The translations under genes were made by a program, and so were the position numbers. This document shows positions 23,685 to 30,614 of a stretch of 31,102 bases of DNA, piece by piece (the first letter of the stretch is position 1; every line of letters begins with the position of its first letter). The notes below the pieces were generated by a model. That model was not told the origin of the DNA. It saw only the letters and a list, made by a program, of their open reading frames with translations, and did no database searches. The stretch comes from Methylotenera_A sp031429035 (lineage in GTDB: Bacteria; Pseudomonadota; Gammaproteobacteria; Burkholderiales; Methylophilaceae), in assembly GCA_031429035.1 (NCBI GenBank), contig JANOYU010000038.1:1-31102 (forward strand), given 5' to 3'.

Positions 23685-24666
23685 TGTTTATTTTCGTCAC
23701 ATTAATTTTAATCACGTTTATTTTCATCAAATTTTATTACTGGCTTTAGTGTTGCTAATGGCTGCCTTGCAGCAACTATTTCAGTTTAATGTGCAATTAC
23801 AAATTTTATTTTTTGTTGTTTTAACGTTGAGTATTGGCATGTTTCACGGCATGTTAGATATCGTCTTATTTACACAGCCAGCTTTTAAAAACCTACGTTT
23901 TTTAATGGCTTATGCATTAGCCGCTTGCGCCTTGATATTGTTACTAATAAAAGTGGAATTGCTGGCATTGCCTATTTTGTTATTGCTATCTATATGGCAT
24001 TTTGGCGAGCCGCAACGTTTTGATAAACCAGCCACCAGCCACCTACAGAAAGGCTTGCAGCGTTATTTGCTAGGCGCCAATAGTTTGGCTGCCCCATTCT
24101 TTTTACAAGGCGCAAGCCTGCACGACATTGTGCATAACATCACGAGTATGACTGATACGATGCACATTGCTTGGCTGGTTTGGTCGGTGATTGCAATGGC
24201 CTGGTTGCCAGTTGTTGTGATGCTTGCAGGCCTATTTTTAGTTGGGAGTTTCGACAAGCAAGCCAGTTTTAAGTCTGCGATTTTTGAAACGATTGTTGTT
24301 TGGCTGGCTTTCGTGTTGTTGCCCATTTGGCTCGCATTTGCCCTGTATTTTGCCGCTTATCATGCGTTTAGGCATATACGAGACGTATTGCATGCCGCCA
24401 GAAGCCGCATGGATATTGGCTTGCAGAGGCATGGGTTTAATGTGAATGATTTTAAGTTGTTGGTGGTTGCGCTGCTAACAATCATTCTAATTGTGTTTGT
24501 TTTGCTGCAAATTTCCACCAATATCATACCCACAGATATAAACCAATGGCTGCGCATGTTGGTGATATTGCTGGCTGCAGTTACCTTGCCGCACGCAATT
24601 TTAGTACATTTTTGGCGCAAAAATTTACTTTTAAACCACATAAATCCTTGGCATAAGTCCTTGTAA
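23674..24666 (+). CDS. blh: Beta-carotene 15,15'-dioxygenase, Brp/Blh family (retinal-forming)
   Basis: This 330-residue integral membrane protein with about eight helices carries the family histidines in SIGMFHGMLDIV, LLSIWHFGEPQ, AAYHAFRHIRDVL and LPHAILVHFW, which bind the catalytic iron. Blh cleaves beta-carotene into two retinal molecules, the chromophore of both rhodopsins encoded here. I chose the ATG at 23674, which overlaps the crtY stop by 11 bp; a TTG at 23644 would add ten residues overlapping crtY further. It ends the crt operon. A copy of the dispersed palindrome lies in the coding sequence at 24393-24432, encoding ARSRMDIGLQRHG. Confidence 0.94.
   Translation: MPHNVYFRHINFNHVYFHQILLLALVLLMAALQQLFQFNVQLQILFFVVLTLSIGMFHGMLDIVLFTQPAFKNLRFLMAYALAACALILLLIKVELLALPILLLLSIWHFGEPQRFDKPATSHLQKGLQRYLLGANSLAAPFFLQGASLHDIVHNITSMTDTMHIAWLVWSVIAMAWLPVVVMLAGLFLVGSFDKQASFKSAIFETIVVWLAFVLLPIWLAFALYFAAYHAFRHIRDVLHAARSRMDIGLQRHGFNVNDFKLLVVALLTIILIVFVLLQISTNIIPTDINQWLRMLVILLAAVTLPHAILVHFWRKNLLLNHINPWHKSL
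24393..24432 (+). repeat. Dispersed 39-nt palindrome, copy inside blh
   Basis: Loop GCATGGATATT matches 10/11 and the right arm GGCTTGCAGAG is exact for 11 bases before a one-base insertion; the left arm matches 7/14. The core of 19 bases is identical to that in the RsuA-like gene at 30.9 kb. Confidence 0.75.
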
Positions 24667-24688
24667 TTAAATAAAAAATGCGTATAAT
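24661..24688 (+). promoter_or_regulatory. Predicted sigma-70 promoter of ygiQ
   Basis: TTGTAA (24661-24666, overlapping the blh stop) and TATAAT (24683-24688) are 16 bp apart. Transcription would start near 24695 and give a leader of about 150 nt before ygiQ. Confidence 0.6.
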
Positions 24689-24700
24689 CCGCAGCTTGAA

Positions 24701-24842
24701 AAAAGCCCATACACAGCTAGCGAGCGTAGGTAAGGCAAGACAAAAACGCACGAAAATACCGGAATTTATGGGGTATAAATGAGGATTTTGAGAGTGTTTT
24801 TAACGCAGCATTACCAAGCGCAGCAGTTGGGTAGGGGCTTTT
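24701..24842 (+). promoter_or_regulatory. Long imperfect inverted repeat forming the ygiQ leader
   Basis: AAAAGCCC (24701-24708) pairs with GGGCTTTT (24835-24842); further inside, CAGCTAGCGAGCGTAGGTAA faces TTACCAAGCGCAGCAGTTG, and AAAAACGCACGAAAAT faces ATTTTGAGAGTGTTTTT. The last arm contains the AGGGG ribosome-binding site 6 bp before the ygiQ ATG, so folding would hide it. It may be a regulatory leader or a dispersed element that landed in front of the gene. Confidence 0.55.
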
Positions 24843-24843
24843 A

Positions 24844-27612
24844 ATGGAAATCTACACCAACAATCTCGCCAAACCCATCCACACTTATCGCCCATATTGG
24901 GCGAAACGCTTTGGCACGGCCAAAATGTTGCCGATGAGTCGTGCTGAGATGGATGAGCTTGGCTGGGATTCGTGCGATATTATTTTGGTCACGGGTGATT
25001 GCTATATCGATCACCCCAGCTTCGGCATGGCGCTGGTTGGCAGATTGCTCGAGGCGCAGGGTTTCCGCGTCGGCATTATCGCGCAGCCCGATTGGCAAGA
25101 TGCCAAAGCGTTTAAAGCGTTAGGCAAACCGAATCTATATTTTGGCATTACAGCTGGCAATATGGATAGCATGGTAAACCGTTATACCGCAGATAAAAAA
25201 ATCCGTAGTGATGATGCTTACACGCCAGATGCCGCGCCAAATAAACGGCCTGATCGTGCGGTATTAGTCTATTCGCAACGTTGTCGCGAGGCTTACTCTC
25301 AAGTGCCGCTGATTATTGGCAGCATCGAAGCTAGTTTGCGCCGTATCGCGCATTATGATTACTGGAGCGACAAGGTTCGCCGCAGTATTTTGGTGGATTC
25401 CAAAGCGGATATTTTGCTGTACGGCAATGCCGAACGTGCGCTGGTTGAGCTAAGTCACCGCATCGCCAAAGGTGAAAAAGTGGCGGATATTCAAGATATT
25501 CGCGGCACGGCGTTTTTACGCAAAGCGATTCCTGAAGGTTGGGATGAAATTGAAAGCACAAAATTAGACCGCCCAGGTACGGTTGATAAAGCAATTGACC
25601 CATATGAAATGGCTTCACCTTCAACTTCTGGGGGCAAGGCCGACGCCAGTTGTGCAGAACAATCCGCAAATACTCAGTTCCCCTCGCCCGTCGGCGGGAG
25701 AGGGGCTAGGGGAGAGGGGCAATCTTTCGCAGCCTCAAAACTCCCTGAGAAAATATTAACTTTCGCGCGTGAGTTACGCACCAATCAAACGGATGCTGAA
25801 AATCTGATTTGGGAAATCGTTCGCGCTAAACGTTTTTTAGGCATTAAATTTCGCAGACAGCATCCTGTTGATAATTGCATTCTTGATTTTTACTGTGATT
25901 CGCTAAAGTTGGCAATTGAGTTGGATGGTAGTCAACATGCTGAAAATGTAGATTATGATGAAAAGCGAACGGCATCTTTAGCTTTGCAGGGCATAAAACT
26001 ACTGCGCTTTTGGAACAATGACGTCTTACAAAATATTGAAAGTGTGCTGGAGGTGATTTATCAGCAAGTTATAAAGCTTGATCCTGAATTGCTAGACAGC
26101 CCCTCTCAGCCACATTCCCCCTCTCCGCCACATTCCCCCTCTCACCTAGCTCCTCTCCCGCAAGCGGGCGAGGAGAACAAAGCCTATGCTATCGAGAAGG
26201 GGTTTGTTGCAACAATTGCCATGCCTGTTTCGCGTAAACCTAAAGCAGATAGAAGCAAACAAGTAGTGCGTTTGCCCGATTATGAAGCGGTTTCGCAAGA
26301 CCCCGTTTTGTACGCCCACGCATCTAGAGTTTTACATCTGGAAGCTAACCCGGGTAACGCCCGCGCACTTGTACAAAAACATGGCGATCGTGAAGTGTGG
26401 CTTAATCCGCCGCCAATTCCGCTCACCACTAAAGAGATGGATTACGTGTACGACATGCCGTATGCGCGTGCGCCACATCCAATTTATGGTAAAGCAAAAA
26501 TCCCTGCTAGGGAGATGATTCGTTTAAGCGTCAACATTATGCGCGGCTGCTTTGGTGGCTGTACTTTCTGTTCAATCACCGAGCACGAAGGCCGCATTAT
26601 TCAAAGCCGCAGCGAGGAAAGCATCCTCAAAGAAGTCGAAGAAATTCGCGATAAAGTCGATGGTTTTACTGGCATTATTTCTGACCTCGGCGGCCCAACC
26701 GCCAATATGTATCGCATCGCCTGCAAGTCAGAAAAAATCGAGCAATCTTGCAGAAAATTGAGCTGTGTTTACCCTGGTATTTGTGAGAATTTGAATACCG
26801 ACCACAGCGCGCTGATTCAGCTTTATCGCAAAGCCCGTGCCATTAAAGGCGTTAAGAAAATTCTTATTGGCAGCGGTTTGCGCTATGACCTTGCAGTAAA
26901 GTCGCCAGAATACGTGAAAGAACTAGTGCAACATCACGTCGGCGGCTACCTAAAAATCGCGCCAGAACACTCTGAGGAAAACGTTCTGAGTAAAATGATG
27001 AAGCCTGGCATGGGCGCGTACGACGAGTTCAAAGCCATGTTCGAAAAATTCAGCGCCGAAGTCGGCAAAAAGCAGTATTTGATTCCTTATTTTATTGCCG
27101 CGCACCCAGGTACAACTGATGATGACATGCTTAACCTTGCGTTGTGGCTAAAAAAATACGAATTCCGCCTAGACCAAGTGCAAAACTTTACGCCAACGCC
27201 GATGGCGATGGCGACTGCCATGTATCACAGCGGCAAAAATCCACTACGTAAAGTTACGGCAGATTCTGACGCTGTACCTATCCCCAAAAATGGCCTGCAA
27301 CGCAAATTGCACAAGGCTTTTATACGCTATCACGACCCCGCAAACTGGCCGATGCTGCGTGAAGCGCTTAAAAAAATGGGACGCGCAGATTTAATTGGCC
27401 CTAGCAAAAAGCATTTGGTGCCAGCGTTTCAGCCTGCGGTAATGGGTAATATTAAGCAATCGGACGGGACGAGTTTTAAACCCAGCTTTAAACCAAAACC
27501 GTTACCAAAAGCGTTTGCAAACTTTAAAAATGCTGCGTACAAAGCTGGCAATAATCCACATGCTTTGCCTAAAAGCGCGCCTTTTAAAAAAGCTAGTAAT
27601 AAAGCACGATAA
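24844..27612 (+). CDS. ygiQ: YgiQ-type radical SAM protein with an in-frame DUF559 insertion
   Basis: The 922-residue frame begins like YgiQ/UPF0313 (YRPYWAKRFGTAKMLPMSRAEMDELGWD; YGNAERALVELSHR; DIRGTAFLRK). It resumes at about residue 445 with RLPDYEAVSQDPVLYAHASRVLHLE, the radical SAM cluster Cys569-x3-Cys573-x2-Cys576 (MRGCFGGCTFCSITEHEGR), GYLKIAPEHSE and a basic C-terminal tail. The function of YgiQ is not known; the family probably carries a [4Fe-4S] cluster and cleaves SAM. Between residues about 270 and 445 is a foreign block: a DUF559 nuclease-like domain (about 300-412) bordered by peptides read from REP palindromes. Without it the length would be about 747, near the usual 740. The frame is intact throughout, so a full-length chimeric protein is possible. 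Confidence 0.93.
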   Translation: MEIYTNNLAKPIHTYRPYWAKRFGTAKMLPMSRAEMDELGWDSCDIILVTGDCYIDHPSFGMALVGRLLEAQGFRVGIIAQPDWQDAKAFKALGKPNLYFGITAGNMDSMVNRYTADKKIRSDDAYTPDAAPNKRPDRAVLVYSQRCREAYSQVPLIIGSIEASLRRIAHYDYWSDKVRRSILVDSKADILLYGNAERALVELSHRIAKGEKVADIQDIRGTAFLRKAIPEGWDEIESTKLDRPGTVDKAIDPYEMASPSTSGGKADASCAEQSANTQFPSPVGGRGARGEGQSFAASKLPEKILTFARELRTNQTDAENLIWEIVRAKRFLGIKFRRQHPVDNCILDFYCDSLKLAIELDGSQHAENVDYDEKRTASLALQGIKLLRFWNNDVLQNIESVLEVIYQQVIKLDPELLDSPSQPHSPSPPHSPSHLAPLPQAGEENKAYAIEKGFVATIAMPVSRKPKADRSKQVVRLPDYEAVSQDPVLYAHASRVLHLEANPGNARALVQKHGDREVWLNPPPIPLTTKEMDYVYDMPYARAPHPIYGKAKIPAREMIRLSVNIMRGCFGGCTFCSITEHEGRIIQSRSEESILKEVEEIRDKVDGFTGIISDLGGPTANMYRIACKSEKIEQSCRKLSCVYPGICENLNTDHSALIQLYRKARAIKGVKKILIGSGLRYDLAVKSPEYVKELVQHHVGGYLKIAPEHSEENVLSKMMKPGMGAYDEFKAMFEKFSAEVGKKQYLIPYFIAAHPGTTDDDMLNLALWLKKYEFRLDQVQNFTPTPMAMATAMYHSGKNPLRKVTADSDAVPIPKNGLQRKLHKAFIRYHDPANWPMLREALKKMGRADLIGPSKKHLVPAFQPAVMGNIKQSDGTSFKPSFKPKPLPKAFANFKNAAYKAGNNPHALPKSAPFKKASNKAR
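25680..25720 (+). repeat. REP palindrome at left end of the DUF559 insertion
   Basis: CCCCTCGCCCG pairs with CGGGAGAGGGG, followed by CTAGGGGAGAGGGG. It is translated as SPVGGRGARGEG. It is in inverted orientation to the right-end copy. Confidence 0.85.
26100..26174 (-). repeat. REP palindrome and short tandem repeats at right end of the DUF559 insertion
   Basis: CTCCTCTCCCGC and GCGGGCGAGGAG form the palindrome; inside it are repeated CCACATTCCCCCTCTC units (two clear, one partial), translated as a Ser/Pro/His-rich peptide (SPSQPHSPSPPHSPSH). The CTCTCCCGCAAGCGGG core is nearly the same as at 11.77 kb. Confidence 0.85.
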
Positions 27613-27619
27613 AATTTAG

Positions 27620-27671
27620 TTGCTCTGCGAGCCAATATCTATGCGGCCTACAGAGCATGTCAATAAAGATG
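27620..27671 (+). repeat. Dispersed 39-nt palindrome, copy after ygiQ
   Basis: 35 of 39 positions match (loop AATATCTATGC exact; arms 12/14 and 12/14), followed by the CAATAAAGATG flank shared with the 65-bp repeats. It lies 7 bp after the ygiQ stop and can form a hairpin in the transcript. Confidence 0.9.
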
Positions 27672-27743
27672 TGTATTCAGGATGCAACCAAAATCATCAA
27701 AAATAGTCAGTGTTTTGAGTATAAATCATTAAGGAAAACATCT

Positions 27744-28598
27744 ATGCTGCGCCAGTTATTAATCTCCATCACCATCGCTTTTTCATTATTTGTAAATTTC
27801 GCCCAAGCCACCGATAAAGGCTTATTTTGGAAAATGGAATCGCCTAAAGGTGTGGTGAGTTATTTGTTTGGCACCATTCATAGCGATGACAGCCGTGTTG
27901 CGGATATTAGCCCCAATATGCTGGCAGCGTTGACCAGCGTAGATACTTTTATGATGGAAGCGGGCGAGAATAACGACCCCAGCGTGATGTTGCTTAAAGA
28001 AGGCAATTTGGCATCACAACTCACCGAGGCTGAGTTTGACCAAGTGCGCGAGCTGGCAGATTTTCATGTGATGCACATGGGCGCCGCTATGCAAATGAAA
28101 CCGTGGTTGCTGGCGGTGGTGTTCGATTTACATAAGCCGCAAACACCGTTTAATTTAGATAATTTATTGATGGCGAAATCGGAAGAATTAGGCAAAAATG
28201 TGGTGGGCATAGAGACCGCAAAAGAACATTTTGGCGTGATGGATGACTTTAGTATAGACGAGCAAATGGTGATGTTGCGCGCGGTATTAAAACGTACGCC
28301 AGCGCAAAAAGAGGTCGATTTTGAAAGTTTGATAGCCGAGTATTTACAAGGTGATAGCGACAAAATTACAGCGCTAAACGAGAAAATTACCGCAGGTATG
28401 CTACCCGCCGATATTTGGGCAAAAATTAAAGATAAGTTACTGGATAAACGCAGCGTAGTGATGGCCGAGCGCGCATTAAAAGTGACTAATGAAAAACCAG
28501 TGTTTTTAGCGGTGGGTGCATCGCATTTGGCGGGCGATATTGGGTTAATTAATGCGTTTAAAAAGGCAGGTTACAAGCTTAGCGCCATGCAAAAATAG
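27744..28598 (+). CDS. TraB/GumN-family secreted protein
   Basis: The ATG at 27744 has an AAGGA site 8 bp upstream and gives 284 residues beginning with a signal peptide (MLRQLLISITIAFSLFVNFAQA). The TraB/GumN family motif is VVSYLFGTIHSDD with the conserved His in GTxH, and the second motif is PVFLAVGASHLAGDIGLINAFKKAGY at the end. The family is thought to have a metalloprotease-like fold related to Tiki, but its bacterial substrates are unknown. The upstream in-frame ATG-like start at 27657 lies inside the dispersed palindrome and is not credible. A terminator follows. Confidence 0.9.
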   Translation: MLRQLLISITIAFSLFVNFAQATDKGLFWKMESPKGVVSYLFGTIHSDDSRVADISPNMLAALTSVDTFMMEAGENNDPSVMLLKEGNLASQLTEAEFDQVRELADFHVMHMGAAMQMKPWLLAVVFDLHKPQTPFNLDNLLMAKSEELGKNVVGIETAKEHFGVMDDFSIDEQMVMLRAVLKRTPAQKEVDFESLIAEYLQGDSDKITALNEKITAGMLPADIWAKIKDKLLDKRSVVMAERALKVTNEKPVFLAVGASHLAGDIGLINAFKKAGYKLSAMQK

Positions 28599-28642
28599 CA
28601 ATTTCAACTTTACGCCAGCGTATTATTTTGAACTGGCTGCCT

Positions 28643-28678
28643 AAAACCTACTCTTATAGACGTAAGCGTAGGTTTTTT
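28643..28678 (+). terminator. Probable Rho-independent terminator after the TraB/GumN gene
   Basis: AAAACCTAC (28643-28651) pairs with GTAGGTTTT (28668-28676) and an inner CTTA/TAAG, followed by T residues. It is 45 bp after the stop. Confidence 0.7.
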
Positions 28679-28722
28679 ATATGTTCTCACTATCACTTTT
28701 ATAAGCAATAGGAGCAAACAAG

Positions 28723-29205
28723 ATGAAATTTAATAATTTTAAATTAATGCAACGTCAATACTCGCCAATAATTGGCATTACTTTACTGTTGGGTTTTAGT
28801 AGTTCTAGCATAGCGGTGGAAATGGCCGCGGTGATAGACCCTGAAAGTGCGGTGATTAACAACGCGCCAGAAGTATACGATAACGAAAATTGGCAAGCGC
28901 CTGTAGTCATCGAGTTTAATAAACTAGATAAATCTGGCAATGGGTTATTGTTGCCAAACGAGGCTTCTAAAGGCAAAGCGTTTAACAGAAAAACCTTTAA
29001 ACAAGCCGATTCTGATAACGATGGCAGTATTGATTTAAACGAATATACGTTTTTTAAAACTGGCAAAATGCCAGAAGCTGCTAAACCTAAGATGGCTGTA
29101 GAGCCAACAACAGCGGCACCTGCAGAGGCAATGCCAGATAAAACTGAGGCTATGCCAGATGTTTCTGATAAAGCTGGTGAATCTGTGTTGGATGATGCAC
29201 CGTAA
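28723..29205 (+). CDS. Exported EF-hand calcium-binding protein
   Basis: This 160-residue protein has an uncleaved-looking or late-cleaved N-terminal hydrophobic segment (IIGITLLLGFSSSSIAVEMA, about 16-34). It also has two 12-residue EF-hand loops, DKSGNGLLLPNE (69-80) and DSDNDGSIDLNE (96-107), both with Asp at position 1, Gly at 6 and Glu at 12. The C-terminal third is low-complexity Pro/Ala/Glu (AEAMPDKTEAMPD). Calcium binding in the periplasm is likely from the loops; the partner is unknown. An AGGAG site lies 8 bp before the ATG. It is a single-gene unit between two terminators. Confidence 0.87.
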   Translation: MKFNNFKLMQRQYSPIIGITLLLGFSSSSIAVEMAAVIDPESAVINNAPEVYDNENWQAPVVIEFNKLDKSGNGLLLPNEASKGKAFNRKTFKQADSDNDGSIDLNEYTFFKTGKMPEAAKPKMAVEPTTAAPAEAMPDKTEAMPDVSDKAGESVLDDAP

Positions 29206-29255
29206 GCTTAAATTTGTAATCCACTAATCCCATAGATAGATAATATATAGACAAT

Positions 29256-29284
29256 AAAAAAGCCGCAGTTTATGTGGCTTTTTT
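29256..29284 (+). terminator. Rho-independent terminator between convergent genes
   Basis: A 12-bp stem with one G-T pair (AAAAAAGCCGCA/TGTGGCTTTTTT) and a GTTTA loop. It lies between the EF-hand gene and the convergent lipocalin gene; the A and T runs allow use on both strands. Confidence 0.85.
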
Positions 29285-29332
29285 ATTGCATATAATCAGT
29301 TAGCTATACATAGGCGTGCAATCTTATGCGAG

Positions 29333-29878
29333 CTAGCTAGGTGTTTGTTTTACAAATAAAAGTTTATCGGTGGCGTAGCCTAATGTTTTCGCTTTTTCAA
29401 CCAGTTCTTGTTTAACAGATTCTGCCATTTGTGGCGTGCGCGATAAAATCCATAAATATTCTTGCCCACCGCTAATCAGCGCATAATTGTAACTAGGTTT
29501 TTCTAGCGCAATAATATTATATGGCCCATAAAATGGGCCAAAAAACGATACTTTAAGCCGACCAGTGCGGCTACCATCGGCATTGGCAACATCGACAAAT
29601 TTGGCTTTGCCAATGGCTTCTTTCCACTGTTTTTTCTCGGTGTTGTAGCCCTTGTTCACTACTTTAATGCTGCCATCTTTTTCTAAGCTGTAGTTGGCAG
29701 TTACTTGTTCTAAACCGCGCTCAAAACTGTGGTCTAGCCGCGCAATCTCGTACCAAGTGCCTAAATATTGCTTGGCATCTACGCTTTGCACCACGCTGTC
29801 TTTGGCGGCTTGTGGCATTTCGCCGCCGCAACCAGCTAAAAAAATAAAACATAACACCAAAAATTTATTATTTTTCAT
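29333..29878 (-). CDS. blc: Outer-membrane lipoprotein Blc (bacterial lipocalin)
   Basis: This 181-residue protein carries a lipoprotein signal with lipobox LAGC (Cys17) and then the lipocalin signature YLGTWYEIARLDHSFERGL, VTANYSLEKDGSIKVVNKGY and GPYNIIALEKPSYNYALISG. Blc-type lipocalins are anchored in the outer membrane and bind fatty acids or lysophospholipids. Residue after Cys17 is Gly, compatible with outer-membrane sorting. It follows an unknown secreted protein by 9 bp and is probably in one operon with it and the RsuA-type gene. Confidence 0.93.
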   Translation of the reverse strand: MKNNKFLVLCFIFLAGCGGEMPQAAKDSVVQSVDAKQYLGTWYEIARLDHSFERGLEQVTANYSLEKDGSIKVVNKGYNTEKKQWKEAIGKAKFVDVANADGSRTGRLKVSFFGPFYGPYNIIALEKPSYNYALISGGQEYLWILSRTPQMAESVKQELVEKAKTLGYATDKLLFVKQTPS

Positions 29879-29887
29879 GATTATTAG

Positions 29888-30613
29888 TTAATTATCAATA
29901 TTTGCTTTTAGAATAGCGTCAACCCATTTTTTAGCAACTTGTCTTGACCAGTTTAGGTCTACACCTGTCCCTAATACATAACAGAACAAAAGTTTACCTT
30001 TTACAACTATTGCTGAGCTTGTAGTAGTAGTTTGCGAGTTAATTTTCTTACCATCAACATTAGTATACTCCTCAGTAGATATTTCAGAATAAGAGAACTG
30101 GTTATCCTCTTCAACATGAAAAGGTAAAAATAGGTTTGAGGTTTGTTTTAAGTTTAAATCAAAACCTGCTACTTTAGACACATCGCCATTAGCCTGAGTT
30201 ATTGCTTTTTCTTGAATTTCATCTGCTTGATTAGAGGCTATTATCGTTCGAACTTCTTCTTTAGTTTGTTTTAAGTCCTCTTCTGTATAGTCTCTTTCTT
30301 CTAATTTGCGACTAACTTGAATACTAAAGTTTCTATCTAAGTTGACTGCTTGGCTGGTTAGCGCAGCTTTTCTTTCTGAGCTAGGAATATAAAAAGCAAT
30401 AGTACGATTATCGCTTTGCACTGCTTGTACCATTTTCCAAACTAAGCCCATCTCCGATGTTGCTTCAACAAATTCATCCGGCGGCGGTATTGATATAGGT
30501 TGGCCACCAACCTCATAGCTATAAGACGACTGAGCGGTAAAAAGCATCACAAATAAAAGGCATAAACAATTGGCTTTTAAAAATCTTTTATTGATAAAAC
30601 TAAAACGCTGCAT
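29888..30613 (-). CDS. Secreted protein of unknown function
   Basis: I do not recognise this 241-residue protein. It has a signal peptide with a long N-region (MQRFSFINKRFLKANCLCLLFVMLFTAQSSYSYE, cleavage about residue 31-33). The mature domain has no cysteine cluster, with SIPPPDEFVEA at the start, AFYIPSSERKAAL, a charged helical centre (KLEERDYTEEDLKQTKEEVR), and C-terminal strands including SSAIVVKGKLLFCYVLGTG. The ATG at 30613 is 1 bp after the RsuA-type stop and the blc gene starts 9 bp downstream, so these are one operon. Its codon use appears less GC-rich at third positions than the neighbours, which would fit recent acquisition, but I have not computed it. Confidence 0.8.
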   Translation of the reverse strand: MQRFSFINKRFLKANCLCLLFVMLFTAQSSYSYEVGGQPISIPPPDEFVEATSEMGLVWKMVQAVQSDNRTIAFYIPSSERKAALTSQAVNLDRNFSIQVSRKLEERDYTEEDLKQTKEEVRTIIASNQADEIQEKAITQANGDVSKVAGFDLNLKQTSNLFLPFHVEEDNQFSYSEISTEEYTNVDGKKINSQTTTTSSAIVVKGKLLFCYVLGTGVDLNWSRQVAKKWVDAILKANIDN

Positions 30614-30614
30614 C

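Larger units (their letters stand above)
25680..26174 (+). mobile_element. In-frame REP-bounded DUF559 endonuclease-like insertion in ygiQ
   Basis: The block encodes KILTFARELRTNQTDAENL, FRRQHPVDNCILDFYCDSLK, LAIELDGSQHAENVDYDEKR and GIKLLRFWNNDVLQNIESVL. This is the whole DUF559 fold, related to Vsr and other PD-(D/E)xK nucleases; candidate metal ligands are Asp348, Glu359 and Asp361. The two ends carry REP palindromes in inverted orientation (25680-25720 and 26100-26174), like terminal inverted repeats. The sequence is multiple-of-three and stop-free. There is no intein or group I intron signature, so the block is not expected to be spliced out. Confidence 0.8.

Noticed and set aside
24661..24843. 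tRNA or small structured RNA gene before ygiQ
   Set aside because: No cloverleaf or T-loop signature; the structure is a single long hairpin leading to the ygiQ ATG.
25620..26190. Intein or self-splicing intron in ygiQ
   Set aside because: There is no intein Cys/Ser start, no HN end, and no group I core; the domain is DUF559, and the edges are REPs.
27657..27743. Longer start for the TraB/GumN protein
   Set aside because: It begins inside the dispersed palindrome, has no ribosome-binding site, and pushes the signal peptide inward by 29 residues.
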